NCBI RefSeq assembly: GCF_009831765.1
Contig: NZ_WSSB01000004.1
Span: 1 to 64,000, forward strand
Direction of reading: 5' to 3'
Length of the DNA: 64,000 bases
Source of the DNA: Craterilacuibacter sinensis
Lineage (GTDB): Bacteria; Pseudomonadota; Gammaproteobacteria; Burkholderiales; Chromobacteriaceae
Below are positions 16,931 to 26,320 of this stretch, piece after piece (position 1 is the first letter of the stretch; every line of letters starts with the position of its first letter). The position numbers and the translations under genes are program-made. The notes under the pieces were generated by a model that was not told where the DNA came from, did not search any database, and saw only the letters and a list, made by a program, of their open reading frames with translations.

Positions 16931-17060
16931 CGCTGGAACTGACGCCTTTAGCTGGAGTATCGCGGGGAGGCGATAACGACCATTGTCGTTCTTAAGGTGC
17001 GCGAACTGCGTATCTCTTCCTGCACTCCTTCTCGTTTTTCTTTCGAGGGGTGCTGTCCAA

Positions 17061-18899
17061 ATGTTCAAGCAAAAAACCATTGTTGCGCTGGTGTCCCTGG
17101 CGCTATCTCCGGCGCTATTCGCTGGCCAAACCACGGTTCAGGCCGAAGAGGTGGTGGTCACCGCCACCCGCACCGCTACGCCGGTATCTAAAGTGTTGTC
17201 CGATGTGACGGTGATTACGCGCGAGGAAATAGAAGAAACCGGCGCCACTCAACTGACCGAACTGCTGGCGCGTCAGCCGGGAGTGGAGGTAGCAAGTAAT
17301 GGCGGCATGGGAACCAGTTCTTCGGTATTCATGCGTGGTGCCAATTCGAATCACACGCTGATCCTGGTCGATGGCATGCGTATTGTATCGGCATCTGCCG
17401 GCACTACCGCCTTGCAGCAGATTCCGCTGGATCTGATCGATCGGGTTGAAATTCTGCGTGGGCCGGCATCCAGCTTGTATGGTGCCGATGCGATTGGTGG
17501 CGTGATCCAGATCTTTACCCGTAAGGGTGAGGGTGCACCGAAGTTCAGCGCGAATCTGGGCTTTGGTGAACGCGGTACGACGATTGCTGGTATGGGTATC
17601 AATGGCAAAGTGGCAGACACTGCCTTTGGTATCAATCTGAGCCATCAGTCGACGAATGGCTTCTCTGCACAGAGCGCCAATTCGGATTCTGAATGGGGTT
17701 TGCATAATCCTGACCGAGATGCTTATCGCGAGAATGCCTACTCTGCCTATTTGACACAAACATTGGCCGCTGGCCACACGCTGACCGTGCGTTCGTTTCA
17801 GACATCCAGCAATGTCGAATACGATGTGAGTGAAGTTAATCAGGATGAGATCAGAGGCCGTTTGTCCGGTCAAAGCATCGAACTGCAAAACAAGCTGACT
17901 GACATCTGGAGCAGCACCCTGCGCTTTGCCCGTACGCAAGATAAGCAGGAAGGCTTTGATGATGGACAGATGGATATTCGCGCCAGTTTGTTCGATACCA
18001 CGCAGAACGAATGGCTGTGGCAGAACGATGTGGCAACCAAATTGGGCGCCTTGCAGTTGGGGCTGGTGCATACCGAGCAGAATGTAGATGGTGTTGCCAG
18101 CTACATGCCTAATGGTTTCACCGTAACGCGCCGTACTAATAAAGCTGCTTTTGCCGGCTATACCGGTGATTTTGGCCCTCATTTATTGCAAGCCAGTTTG
18201 CGGCATGATGACAACTCCCAGTTTGGCGGCAAGACCACAGGGCAGGTCTCTTATGGCTATCGCTTTGCTGATGGCTGGCTGGCGCGTGCCGGTTATGGCA
18301 CTGCCTTTCAGGCACCCACCTTCAATAACCTGTACGGTTCGTATAAGCCGAATCCTAACTTGAAGCCGGAAGAAGCGACCAATTATGAGGCAGGCTTGCG
18401 TTGGACAAATGCAGGGCATCGTGCCGAGCTGACTTGGTTTCAGAATACGATTGATAATCTGATCATTTATCAGGGCATGAGCAACAATATGGGGGCTGTT
18501 AACCGCGATGCCCGTATTGAAGGTGTGACGCTAGCGGGTGAGTCCAGCATGGGTGCGTTGACGCTATCCGGTTCGGCGACTTGGCAGGATCCGGAGGATC
18601 GAAATACGGGCAAGCAATTGCTCCGTCGTGCTCATGCGTTCGGGCAGGTTAATGTTTCTTATGATTGGGGCCGTTGGATAAGTGGTGCCGAGTATCATGT
18701 CACTGCCAGCCGTCCTGACTATGGCGCGGAATTGCCGGGTTATGCCAAGCTGAACCTGTATGCAGATATGAAGCTTGCGCGCGAGTGGACTGCAACTGCC
18801 CGTATCGAGAACGTGGCCGACCGTGACTATGAAAATGCCTACGGCTACAACACCGGCGGCCGTACCTGGTTTGTCGGCGTGCGTTACCAGCCTAAATAA
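17061..18899 (+). CDS. btuB: TonB-dependent outer-membrane cobalamin receptor
   Basis: BtuB takes up cobalamin and cobinamide through the outer membrane using TonB energy. The 612-aa product has a signal peptide (about residues 1-22), a TonB box region EEVVVTATRTATP (about 31-43), a plug domain with LLARQPGVEV and RVEILRGPASSLYGADAIGGVIQIFT in adjoining parts, and a beta-barrel ending in the aromatic-rich C-terminus. ATG at 17061 is chosen because GAGGGG precedes it and the signal peptide then begins MFKQKTIVAL; an in-frame start at 16983 would add an unlikely extension. A riboswitch upstream and cobU 3 bp downstream support the B12 assignment. Confidence 0.93.
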   Translation: MFKQKTIVALVSLALSPALFAGQTTVQAEEVVVTATRTATPVSKVLSDVTVITREEIEETGATQLTELLARQPGVEVASNGGMGTSSSVFMRGANSNHTLILVDGMRIVSASAGTTALQQIPLDLIDRVEILRGPASSLYGADAIGGVIQIFTRKGEGAPKFSANLGFGERGTTIAGMGINGKVADTAFGINLSHQSTNGFSAQSANSDSEWGLHNPDRDAYRENAYSAYLTQTLAAGHTLTVRSFQTSSNVEYDVSEVNQDEIRGRLSGQSIELQNKLTDIWSSTLRFARTQDKQEGFDDGQMDIRASLFDTTQNEWLWQNDVATKLGALQLGLVHTEQNVDGVASYMPNGFTVTRRTNKAAFAGYTGDFGPHLLQASLRHDDNSQFGGKTTGQVSYGYRFADGWLARAGYGTAFQAPTFNNLYGSYKPNPNLKPEEATNYEAGLRWTNAGHRAELTWFQNTIDNLIIYQGMSNNMGAVNRDARIEGVTLAGESSMGALTLSGSATWQDPEDRNTGKQLLRRAHAFGQVNVSYDWGRWISGAEYHVTASRPDYGAELPGYAKLNLYADMKLAREWTATARIENVADRDYENAYGYNTGGRTWFVGVRYQPK

Positions 18900-18902
18900 G
18901 CC

Positions 18903-19430
18903 ATGACTACGCATCTGATATCGGGTGGTGCCCGTTCCGGCAAGAGCCGTTTTGCCGAAAGCCTGGCGCTGGCGCATCAAGGCCCGGTGACGTATATCGC
19001 TACGGCTCAGGTGCGTGATGGCGAGTTTGCACAGCGGGTGGCGCACCATCAGGCGCGCCGCCCGGCACACTGGGCGCTGGCCGAGGCGGGGCGTGATCTG
19101 GCGGCGCTGCTGCGGGCGCAGTCTGCGCCTGACACCCTGCTGCTGGTCGATTGCCTCGGCATGTGGCTGATGCACTTTTCCGGTGACGATGGTGCGCTGC
19201 AGACCGATGCTTTTGAGGTGGAGAAAGCGGCGCTGCTGAGCGCTTTGGCCGACATGTCAGGCACCGTATTGCTGGTGTCCAACGAGACCGGCTGGGGCGT
19301 GGTGGCGGCCGATGCGATGACGCGACGTTTTGTTGACGAGCTGGGGCGGTTGAATCAGGATGTGGCTGCCGTGTGCGATCAGGTGACGCTGGTGGCCTGC
19401 GGTCTGCCGCTGGTGCTGAAAACGCCATAA
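18903..19430 (+). CDS. cobU: adenosylcobinamide kinase / adenosylcobinamide-phosphate guanylyltransferase
   Basis: The bifunctional enzyme phosphorylates adenosylcobinamide and then attaches GMP, producing the substrate for CobS. The 175-aa protein starts with the P-loop GGARSGKS (residues 8-15), followed by YIATAQ (about 31) and the HHQARRP guanylylation-site region with His (about 48). LLLVDCLGMWL and the conserved NETGWGVV loop follow. It starts 3 bp after btuB, so shares its riboswitch. Confidence 0.95.
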   Translation: MTTHLISGGARSGKSRFAESLALAHQGPVTYIATAQVRDGEFAQRVAHHQARRPAHWALAEAGRDLAALLRAQSAPDTLLLVDCLGMWLMHFSGDDGALQTDAFEVEKAALLSALADMSGTVLLVSNETGWGVVAADAMTRRFVDELGRLNQDVAAVCDQVTLVACGLPLVLKTP

Positions 19431-19490
19431 GGCTGGCCTGTGCAAGGGCAGTGTTTGACGGCCTTGCCGGGCTTGGCTATTCTCGCCGTC

Positions 19491-19697
19491 ATGGAAACCG
19501 AATTCGAATCTCTGGAAGGCCGGGTTGCCGCGCTGATTGCACGCATCCACGAGCTGGATGGCCAGAATGAGCGCATGGCCAGCGTGCTGGCCGAAGTGCT
19601 GAAAGAAAATGCCGAACTCAAGTTCTGCGTCGAAGAGACGCGCTTGCGGGTCGAAGCCTTGATTGCGCGCCTGCCGGGAGAAGCTGACGATGAGTAA
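19491..19697 (+). CDS. small coiled-coil protein, ZapB-like
   Basis: A 68-aa acidic protein that is one long heptad-type helix (VAALIARIHELDGQNERMASVL and onward). It belongs by length and position to the short coiled-coil family found upstream of zapA in beta- and gammaproteobacteria, related to cell-division protein ZapB. ATG at 19491 is preferred over an in-frame start at 19440, which would add residues without coiled-coil character. Its end overlaps zapA by 8 bp. A role at the Z ring is inferred from context. Confidence 0.78.
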   Translation: METEFESLEGRVAALIARIHELDGQNERMASVLAEVLKENAELKFCVEETRLRVEALIARLPGEADDE

Positions 19698-19995
19698 TCT
19701 GGTCCACGTCGACGTTAACCTGCTGGGCCGCCAGTTCGCTATTGCGACGCCGCCTGAGGAGCAGGAAACACTGCAAGAAGCAGTGCGCCTGCTTAGCGGC
19801 AAGATCGATGCGATTCAGGGTGCAGGCCGCATTATGGACACCGACAAGATCGCCATTATGGCTGCGCTGAATATCGCGCATGATCTTTTGAAGATAAAAG
19901 TCGGTGAGGGCTTGGAGATCGCGCAATTCCAACGTAAAATACGTTCCATGATCGAAGCGGCCGATACGGCGCTTGATCAGAGCCGGCCCAGCTAG
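19690..19995 (+). CDS. zapA: cell division protein ZapA
   Basis: ZapA binds FtsZ and bundles protofilaments at the division site. The 101-aa product shows the N-terminal globular part VDVNLLGRQFAIATPPEE followed by LQEAVRLLSGKID and DKIAIMAALNIAHDLL, typical of the family, then a C-terminal coiled coil. ATG at 19690 overlaps the preceding gene by 8 bp. 6S RNA follows, the usual arrangement. Confidence 0.93.
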   Translation: MSNLVHVDVNLLGRQFAIATPPEEQETLQEAVRLLSGKIDAIQGAGRIMDTDKIAIMAALNIAHDLLKIKVGEGLEIAQFQRKIRSMIEAADTALDQSRPS

Positions 19996-20021
19996 TCAGG
20001 CCGGTCACTGCAAGGTTTAAA

Positions 20022-20205
20022 TCCCCCTGCGGTGTGCGAGAAGGCTCACAAATTTCCTTGAACCAATGTGTTCGCTTTGGTTGCAGGTTTTAACATGTGT
20101 GGGTGTGTCGCTCCGGCTTGCCGGAAGCGCCCGAAACACAAGACCCGTGACCCCCTTTGTTCAGGGTTCAAGCGGATTTTGCCGGATCGCCACTCGCGGG
20201 GGGTT
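20022..20205 (+). ncRNA. ssrS: 6S RNA
   Basis: Between zapA and fau, where ssrS is normally found, lies a region whose ends pair: CCCCCTGCGGTGTGCGA (20023-20039) with TCGCCACTCGCGGGGGG near 20187-20203. The middle contains the expected partly open duplex arms (CCTTGAACCAATGTG against the GTTCAGGGTTCAAGC side). The RNA mimics an open promoter and binds sigma70 RNA polymerase. Ends are set by the closing stem and are accurate to a few bases. Confidence 0.88.
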
Positions 20206-20216
20206 CCTCTTCCAAG

Positions 20217-20831
20217 ATGAATCTCCCCGTTGTCCACGATAAACAATTGCTCCGGCGTGAATTGCGCCGCCGGCGCATGGCCGTGTCGCGTGTCGAACGC
20301 GGGCGCGCTGCGCTTGCCGTTTTGCGCCATGCCTCGCGTCTGCTCGGTCGCGGCAAGCGCATAGGCGGCTATCTTGCAGCCGGCTCCGAGCTTGATCTCG
20401 AACCCTTGATGAGTGCCGCGCTGTTTCGTGGCGCTTCCCTGTTTTTACCCCGTATCCCCCATCGTGGCCGCCGTTTGTGGTTTTCCCGCATTGGCGCGGC
20501 GGACCGCTGGTTTTCCCATCCGCGCTATGGCATCACCGAATACGACGGAATGCTGGCGCGCGCCGAAAACCTGGATCTGTTGTTTGTGCCGCTACTGGGC
20601 ATCGATGATGAGGGTTTCCGCATGGGGCAGGGCGGCGGTTTCTACGATGCGACACTGGCTTACCGGCGTCGCCGTGCCGGTGGCCCCCTGCTGGTCGGCG
20701 TGGCGTATGAATGCCAGCGTGTGGCGCAGGTGCCGCGCGAGAGCTGGGATGTGCGCCTGGATGCGCTATTGACCGAGGCCGGTCTGTACCGCTTGACGGC
20801 ACAAGGCTGGCAGCGCTGGTATGGGTCTTGA
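20217..20831 (+). CDS. fau: 5-formyltetrahydrofolate cyclo-ligase
   Basis: The enzyme converts 5-formyl-THF to 5,10-methenyl-THF with ATP. The 204-aa chain has the basic N-terminus KQLLRRELRRRRMAVS, GGYLAAGSELDLEPLM, and the nucleotide-binding signature GIDDEGFRMGQGGGFYDATL (about 130-149). ATG at 20217 lies just past the 6S RNA; an in-frame TTG at 20157 falls inside that RNA and is rejected. Co-transcription with ssrS is the rule in proteobacteria and the spacing here supports it. Confidence 0.92.
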   Translation: MNLPVVHDKQLLRRELRRRRMAVSRVERGRAALAVLRHASRLLGRGKRIGGYLAAGSELDLEPLMSAALFRGASLFLPRIPHRGRRLWFSRIGAADRWFSHPRYGITEYDGMLARAENLDLLFVPLLGIDDEGFRMGQGGGFYDATLAYRRRRAGGPLLVGVAYECQRVAQVPRESWDVRLDALLTEAGLYRLTAQGWQRWYGS

Positions 20832-20882
20832 TTCGCGACGCGTTGATATCTTTATTGCCTGAAAATATTCGTACCCGCACAA

Positions 20883-20905
20883 TGCCGGCATATTGCCGGT
20901 TTTTT
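20883..20905 (+). terminator. intrinsic terminator after fau
   Basis: CCGGCA-TAT-TGCCGG is followed immediately by six T residues, 53 bases after the fau stop. It sits directly before the EVE-protein start, so that gene needs read-through or a promoter further up. Confidence 0.8.
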
Positions 20906-20917
20906 ATGGAGTGCAGT

Positions 20918-21382
20918 GTGCAGGAACGTTACTGGTTGATGAGGTCGGAGCCGGACGACACGTCTATTGATGATCTGGCGCGCGAGCCGCAGCGCTTGTT
21001 CGAGTGGAGCGGGGTGCGCAATTATCAGGCGCGCAACTTTATGCGTGACGATATGCAGCCGGGTGACAAGGTTCTGTTCTGGCACTCAAGCTGTCCGGCG
21101 CCGGGCATGGCCGGCATCGCCGAAGTGGTCACGCTGGCCCACCCCGATGCTACGCAGTTCGATTCCGAATCACCTTATTTCGACCTCAAGTCCACAGCGG
21201 ATGCGCCGCGCTGGGTTTGTGTCGATGTGCGTTTTGTCGCCAAAACCCCCTTGCTGAGCCCGGCTGCCTTGCGCATGATTCCCGGCCTCGAGTCCATGGC
21301 GGTGCTCAAGCGCGGTAACCGCCTGTCCATTACCCCCGTCACTTCCGAAGAGTGGAAAATCATCATGGAGCACCTGGGCTGA
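20918..21382 (+). CDS. EVE domain protein
   Basis: A 154-aa protein made of a single EVE (PUA-like) domain: RYWLMRSEPDDTSIDDLAR at the start, EWSGVRNYQARNFMRDDMQPGD, VLFWHSS and a C-terminal MAVLKRGNRLSITPVT. EVE domains bind modified bases in RNA or DNA. GTG at 20918 is preferred because GGAG lies 6 bases ahead, which gives the usual short N-terminus; ATG at 20906 is in frame but sits against the terminator T run. The stop overlaps the next gene (TGATG). The target nucleic acid is unknown. Confidence 0.85.
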   Translation: MQERYWLMRSEPDDTSIDDLAREPQRLFEWSGVRNYQARNFMRDDMQPGDKVLFWHSSCPAPGMAGIAEVVTLAHPDATQFDSESPYFDLKSTADAPRWVCVDVRFVAKTPLLSPAALRMIPGLESMAVLKRGNRLSITPVTSEEWKIIMEHLG

Positions 21383-22188
21383 TGCTGTCTTTATCCTTGT
21401 TTGCGGTGTTGCTGGGTTTCGGGGCGATTGCCGGTTTTCTGGCCGGCCTGTTGGGCGTGGGCGGTGGACTGGTCATCGTGCCGGTGGTGGTTGGCGTATT
21501 GTCGGCTGCCCATCTGGGTGGCGCGCATGTCCAGCATATTGCGGTGGGTACTTCGCTGGCGGTAATGGTGTTTACCAGCATTTCCAGCGTGCGCGCCCAC
21601 CATGCGCGTGGTGCGGTCGACTGGCGCATCGTCAAGCGTATGGCGCCAGCCATGGTGCTGGGCACGCTGGCCGGCAGCGTGATCGCCGGCTGGATACCGG
21701 GGCGCGAGCTGCGCTGGTTTTTTGTGATTTACGCCTACGTGATCGGGCTGCAGATGTATCTGGGCGCCAAGCCGCCGGCCAGCCGCGAACTGCCGGGCAC
21801 AGCCGGGCAATGGGGGGCGGGCGGCGTGATCGGCATGATCTCGAGCTGGGTCGGCATCGGAGGCGGCTCGATGAGCGTGCCGTTTATGAGCTGGTGCAAT
21901 GTGCCGGTGCATACGGCGATTGGTACCAGTGCCGCCCTGGGCTGGCCGATTGCCGTGTCCGGCGCTATCGGATATCTGGCTAGCGGCTGGGGTCAGACCG
22001 GCTTGCCATGGGGCTCGCTCGGCTTTATCTATCTGCCGGCCATGTTGACGCTGATGGTGATGACGGTCTTGCTGGCACCTATAGGTGCGCGTGCCGCGCA
22101 TAAATTGCCGGTGGCGAAACTGAAGAAGGCGTTTGCGCTGCTGATGGCGGTCATGGCGACCGAGATGCTGTGGACCTTGCTGCACTGA
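21382..22188 (+). CDS. TSUP (TauE/SafE) family membrane transporter
   Basis: A 268-aa polytopic protein with about eight membrane segments in two halves. The family signature GFLAGLLGVGGGLVIVPVV is at about residues 16-34 and its second copy, GMISSWVGIGGGSMSVPFM, at about 150-168. TSUP proteins move sulfite, sulfonates or related anions; the substrate here is not evident. ATG at 21382 overlaps the EVE gene stop, so the two are translationally coupled. Confidence 0.88.
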   Translation: MLSLSLFAVLLGFGAIAGFLAGLLGVGGGLVIVPVVVGVLSAAHLGGAHVQHIAVGTSLAVMVFTSISSVRAHHARGAVDWRIVKRMAPAMVLGTLAGSVIAGWIPGRELRWFFVIYAYVIGLQMYLGAKPPASRELPGTAGQWGAGGVIGMISSWVGIGGGSMSVPFMSWCNVPVHTAIGTSAALGWPIAVSGAIGYLASGWGQTGLPWGSLGFIYLPAMLTLMVMTVLLAPIGARAAHKLPVAKLKKAFALLMAVMATEMLWTLLH

Positions 22189-22198
22189 AAGGATAAGG

Positions 22199-22579
22199 AT
22201 GAAAAACGCGCTGATTCTGTTGCTGGCCTGCTCGCTGCCGGCTTGGGCGTATACCGATGAAGGCCGCCTGCCGTATACCGGTCAGGCCGGCCAGTTGCCG
22301 CTACAGGTGGTGACCGATTTTCTCGGCCACCGTCTGGGGCAGGATGGCCGTTTCGAGTATGCCACGCTGAAGATAGAACAGCAGAGCCGGCCCGAAGCCT
22401 TCGATCATGCCCGCATCAGTGTGGTGCGCGAGGGCTTGCTGGATGACAGCGTGCGCGCCAATCGCTGGCGTTTCGACGTCAACCGTGCCTCCGACGGGCG
22501 CTGGCGCATAGACAGTGTGCGCGAAGATTTTGCCTGCCATCGCGGCCGGGCAGGCTGGGGTGTGCAGCCTTGCAGGTAA
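22199..22579 (+). CDS. small secreted protein of unknown function
   Basis: A 126-aa protein with a clear signal peptide (MKNALILLLACSLPAWA, cleavage after AWA). The mature part is basic-acidic mixed, with an internal near-repeat, RANRWRFDV and GRWRIDSV, and two cysteines near the end (FACHRGRAGW...QPC) that may form a disulfide. I do not recognise the family. It follows the TSUP gene by 10 bp and may share its transcript. A decayed copy of its 3' part is found about 2 kb away at 24530-24611. Confidence 0.75.
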   Translation: MKNALILLLACSLPAWAYTDEGRLPYTGQAGQLPLQVVTDFLGHRLGQDGRFEYATLKIEQQSRPEAFDHARISVVREGLLDDSVRANRWRFDVNRASDGRWRIDSVREDFACHRGRAGWGVQPCR

Positions 22580-22623
22580 ATGGCCAGCACCATTGGACAG
22601 TCACGCGATTTGCTGGTGCCTGA

Positions 22624-22664
22624 TGAATAAAAGCCGCTCTCGGCCATGAGGCGGCTTTTATTCA
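22624..22664. terminator. bidirectional intrinsic terminator
   Basis: TGAATAAAAGCCGC pairs perfectly with GCGGCTTTTATTCA over a 13-base loop. It separates the convergent small-protein gene and the chemoreceptor gene and has A/T tracts on both sides. Confidence 0.75.
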
Positions 22665-22676
22665 TGTTACAGCCGT

Positions 22677-24314
22677 CTACACGCGAAAATAAGCCACACT
22701 GCTGCGCAGCTGTTCGGCCAGTGTATGCATGCGCTGGACTTGCTTGACCGCAGACTGGGTCGTCTCGGCATTGGTGCCGGCCATTTGGGCGATCTGCTCC
22801 ACATGGTTGGCAATCTCCTGGCTGGCTATCCCCTGTTCGCGTAGCGCATGCGAAATATCCACCACGGCGGCGACCACTTGGGCCGAGCTGTCACGGATCA
22901 GGCCAATGGCCTTGCCGCCCTCTTCCGCCAGTTCGCGTCCCAGTTTTACCCGTGCAACCGCTTCATTCATGCTGCCTTGCGAGGTGTTCGAGCTATCCCG
23001 GATCTCATCTATCATGCCGGCAATCTCCTGAGTCGCCTGTGCTGTGCGTTCGGACAGTTTGCGCACCTCGTCAGCCACGACGGCAAAACCGCGTCCGGCC
23101 TCCCCGGCGCGGGCCGCCTCGATCGCTGCATTGAGGGCCAGCAGATTGGTCTGGTCGGCAATATCCTTGATCACCTGCATGATGCTGGCGATATTGTGCG
23201 TCTTGCCAACCAGTTCGGCGATGCTGCCGGCGGCCTGATCGACCATGCTGCCGATGCGCGTCATTTCGGTAATGGCCTGCCCCAGCACTTCACCGCCCTG
23301 ATCAGATAACTGGTTGGAGCTGGCCGATATCTGCTGGGCGTCCTGTGCACTATCCGAAATATGGCTGATGCTGACGGTCATCTGTTCGACCGAAGCGGCC
23401 ATGGCGGTCGCGCCCTCGCTTTGCCGGCTCGAATTGTCGGCAACCTGATCGGCACCGCCGGCTACTTCGGTGCTTAAAGTCCCCAACTCACGGGCACTGG
23501 CGACGACTTCGCCCACTGTCTGGTGCAGTTGCTTCTGCATATGGGCAATACTGGCCATCAGGCTATGCTGGTCTCCTGCTGCCGTGGCGACCTTGATATC
23601 CAGCCGGCCTTCGGCAATCTGCTGCACGATATTGGCGGCTACTGCCGGGTCCGCGCCCAGTTGTGCCATCACGCCCTTGAGTAAACGCCAGCCCAGCAGT
23701 GAAACAATGGCGGCAATCAGGAGGATGATGCCGGCGATTTCCAGCAGTTCTTGCTTTAAGACCGACTGGATATCATCCAGATACAGGCCTGTTCCTATCA
23801 TCCAGCCCCAGTTCGGGCTGGCCTGAACATAGCTCAGCTTGGCTTGCGGCTTGTCGCTGCCGGGCTTGGCCCAGTAAAACTCGACCAGCCCGCCACCTGT
23901 GGCAAGTGCGCCATCAAATAAGCGCCCCAGATCCTGGCCATCGGCAGTGATGACGCCATGCATGTCCTTGCCGATCAGCTTGGGGTTTACGCCGTGAGCA
24001 ATCCAGTGCAGGGACTTGTCGCCGACAAAGAAGTATTCCTTGCCGTCAAAACGCAGCGCGGTCAGCGCCTGTTTGGCCAGCAACTGGGCTTGTTCTTGAG
24101 TGAGCTCGCCACGGCTTGCCCGCTGTTCATAGTTGGCAACCAGGCTGATGGCGTTCTCGACCTGACCGCGAATCATGGTGCCACGGTCATTCATCATCTG
24201 CTGGTACTGGCTGTACAGCAGCATGGCGCCTAGCGCACAGACTAGCAGCACAATGCTGGCAATCATCACCAGCAGTCTTGTTTTCAGGGTGGTGGTTCGC
24301 GGCATGGGGGGCAT
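22677..24314 (-). CDS. methyl-accepting chemotaxis protein with sCache-type sensor
   Basis: A 545-aa chemoreceptor. A membrane segment (about 12-33) leads to a periplasmic single Cache_2-type domain with [27 protein letters not shown] and [21 protein letters not shown] second segment (about 190-210), a HAMP-like linker and the cytoplasmic signalling domain follow. The hairpin tip [43 protein letters not shown] is perfectly typical (given here in part: [16 protein letters not shown]). Related Cache sensors bind small organic acids; the ligand is unknown. No CheB/CheR pentapeptide tether is at the C-terminus. Confidence 0.93.
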   Translation of the reverse strand: MPPMPRTTTLKTRLLVMIASIVLLVCALGAMLLYSQYQQMMNDRGTMIRGQVENAISLVANYEQRASRGELTQEQAQLLAKQALTALRFDGKEYFFVGDKSLHWIAHGVNPKLIGKDMHGVITADGQDLGRLFDGALATGGGLVEFYWAKPGSDKPQAKLSYVQASPNWGWMIGTGLYLDDIQSVLKQELLEIAGIILLIAAIVSLLGWRLLKGVMAQLGADPAVAANIVQQIAEGRLDIKVATAAGDQHSLMASIAHMQKQLHQTVGEVVASARELGTLSTEVAGGADQVADNSSRQSEGATAMAASVEQMTVSISHISDSAQDAQQISASSNQLSDQGGEVLGQAITEMTRIGSMVDQAAGSIAELVGKTHNIASIMQVIKDIADQTNLLALNAAIEAARAGEAGRGFAVVADEVRKLSERTAQATQEIAGMIDEIRDSSNTSQGSMNEAVARVKLGRELAEEGGKAIGLIRDSSAQVVAAVVDISHALREQGIASQEIANHVEQIAQMAGTNAETTQSAVKQVQRMHTLAEQLRSSVAYFRV

Positions 24315-24723
24315 CCATTTTCATATTATGGATTGAACATATCATGGCTGGTTGTTATGCAATCAGATCTAAATCAATACATTTTTATATACATAAAGCA
24401 TATTTTTTTAAAGTTTACAGAAAGTCCGGGCGGTGTAGCGTACTTATTCTTGCTGCAGCAATGGCTGTTCGAGTATTGATGCTGAAAATCGCGCACACCA
24501 GCCGGCTGTAAGCCTGTGAATATGTGTAGATCAGCGTGACGCGCGCCCAGCGCTGGCGTATCGACAGCATGCGTGAAGATTGTCCCTGCCAAGTCGGCCT
24601 TACAGGGATGTGTGGGAATAACCTTATTGACAATATTGTTGACAATGGCATTACTGGATCGTCATGATGTATCCGCATTTTTATGCATAAGTATTTATAA
24701 AAACAAGAGACATCACCAGCACG
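24315..24723. other. AT-rich intergenic region between two chemoreceptor genes
   Basis: About 400 bases without an intact gene. The part 24340-24420 is markedly AT-richer than its surroundings (runs such as TTTTATATACATAAAGCATA), and a decayed gene fragment lies at 24530-24611. Divergent promoters for the two receptor genes must lie here. Confidence 0.5.
24530..24611 (+). pseudogene. remnant similar to the 3' end of the secreted-protein gene at 22199-22579
   Basis: In one plus frame the sequence reads TRAQRWRIDSMREDCPCQ, against GRWRIDSVREDFACH in the gene at 22199-22579. Over 42 bases (from CGCTGGCG) the two DNA stretches differ at about 8 positions. The frame has a TAG just upstream and no start or signal sequence, so it is a fragment. 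Confidence 0.45.
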
Positions 24724-26307
24724 ATGAAAACCAACCTACCGATCACCACGGTCGAGCATGTTCTCGATCCCAAGCGTCCCATTGTGTCCAAGACCGACCT
24801 CAAGGGCATGATCAGCTACGTCAATCCGGCCTTTGTCGAGATCAGCGGGTTTGCGCGCGAAGAGTTGCTGGGGCAGCCGCATAATATGGTGCGCCACCCG
24901 GACATGCCGGCTGAGGCTTTCGCCGATATGTGGCACACCCTGAAGGCCGACCTGCCATGGCGGGGGCTGGTCAAGAATCGCTGCAAGAACGGGGACTTCT
25001 ATTGGGTCGAGGCCTACGTTACGCCCTTGTTCGAGGATGGACGTAAAGTAGGCTACCGTTCGGTGCGCAACATGCCGCAAGCGGCCGAGGTGCGGAAGGC
25101 TGAGCAGCTGTATGCCGCCATCCGCAGCCGGCAGGCGACACTGCCGCCGACCCGCTATCCGGCCCGGACTTCGATGCGGATCCGGATCGGACTATTGGCC
25201 ATTCTGCCTGTGCTATTGATGGCAGCCATGTCACAGGCTGGGCTGAATGTCTGGCTGGCGGCCGCCCTATGTGCTCTGCTGGCGGGTGGTCTCGGTGCCT
25301 GGTGCTGGCAGGGGCTGCAGCGACCGGTCGCAGCCATCCGTCAGGCGTTGCAGCAGTTATCGGAAGGAAACTTCCGCTTCAGTATCGATACGCGGGCCAG
25401 TGCGGAATTCACTGAGCTTTTGATCGGCATGACTTCGATGCAGGTCGGGCTCAGGGCCGTGATCGCGGATGTGGTTTCGGGTGCGGAACAGATCAGGACG
25501 CAGTCGGGCTCTGCGCTGCGCGGAGTGGGCGAGGTGGTCGAGAGCGGGCATAAGCAGTCGGACGGTATCGCCTCTGTGGCGGCTGCGCTGGAGCAGTTAT
25601 CGGCATCGGTACGCGAGATTCACGAAGCGACCGAGCGCAGCACACACCATGCAGCCGGAACCCAGACGCTGGTCGAGCAGGGGCTGAGTGCGATGCAGTC
25701 GACTCTGACCGTGACCGAAGAACTGGTGCCTACCGTACGGGATGCCCAGCAGCGCATGAACCAGCTGGGCGATGACGTCAACGCGGTAAACCAGATTACC
25801 CAGATTATCAAGGAGATTGCCGACCAGACCAATCTGCTGGCGCTCAATGCGGCGATCGAGGCGGCGCGTGCCGGGGAGGCCGGCCGCGGCTTTGCCGTGG
25901 TGGCCGACGAGGTGCGCAAGCTGGCCGAGCGTACCACCCAGAGCACGGTGGAAATTTCCAGTACGACCAACCGGATTATCGAGCAGACCAGTGCGGCGCT
26001 GGCCGCCATGCAGCTTTCCTCCTCCAAGGTGGAGGAGAGCACCCGCCTGACGCGTGCCTGCAATTCGGTATTCGAAGAAATCCGGCAGTCTGCCGAGGTG
26101 GTGTCTGGCTCTGCGCGCGATGTGACGGTGATGCTGGGGCAGCAACGTCAGGCCTCACTGGAAGTGGCGCAGACCATGGAGCACCTCAGCGCGTTTACCG
26201 AGAGCAATGCGCATAGCATGGTACAGACTGATCTCTCCGTTTCCGATCTGCAGGAAGCCGCCGAAGAGATGCGGGTGCTGGTGGCGCACTTCGAGCGCAG
26301 CCTCTGA
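24724..26307 (+). CDS. aer: PAS-domain methyl-accepting chemotaxis protein, Aer-like
   Basis: A 527-aa receptor without a periplasmic domain. The N-terminal PAS domain (about residues 1-120) has the Aer-type stretch [13 protein letters not shown] and [10 protein letters not shown], then [12 protein letters not shown] short hydrophobic double segment (about 155-200) anchors it, followed by HAMP and the signalling domain with [17 protein letters not shown]. coli Aer (506 aa) uses FAD in this PAS domain to sense redox and oxygen; the same cofactor is likely here but cannot be confirmed. It ends 13 bp from convergent cobQ. Confidence 0.9.
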   Translation: MKTNLPITTVEHVLDPKRPIVSKTDLKGMISYVNPAFVEISGFAREELLGQPHNMVRHPDMPAEAFADMWHTLKADLPWRGLVKNRCKNGDFYWVEAYVTPLFEDGRKVGYRSVRNMPQAAEVRKAEQLYAAIRSRQATLPPTRYPARTSMRIRIGLLAILPVLLMAAMSQAGLNVWLAAALCALLAGGLGAWCWQGLQRPVAAIRQALQQLSEGNFRFSIDTRASAEFTELLIGMTSMQVGLRAVIADVVSGAEQIRTQSGSALRGVGEVVESGHKQSDGIASVAAALEQLSASVREIHEATERSTHHAAGTQTLVEQGLSAMQSTLTVTEELVPTVRDAQQRMNQLGDDVNAVNQITQIIKEIADQTNLLALNAAIEAARAGEAGRGFAVVADEVRKLAERTTQSTVEISSTTNRIIEQTSAALAAMQLSSSKVEESTRLTRACNSVFEEIRQSAEVVSGSARDVTVMLGQQRQASLEVAQTMEHLSAFTESNAHSMVQTDLSVSDLQEAAEEMRVLVAHFERSL

Positions 26308-26320
26308 GCGGGGATGCCCT

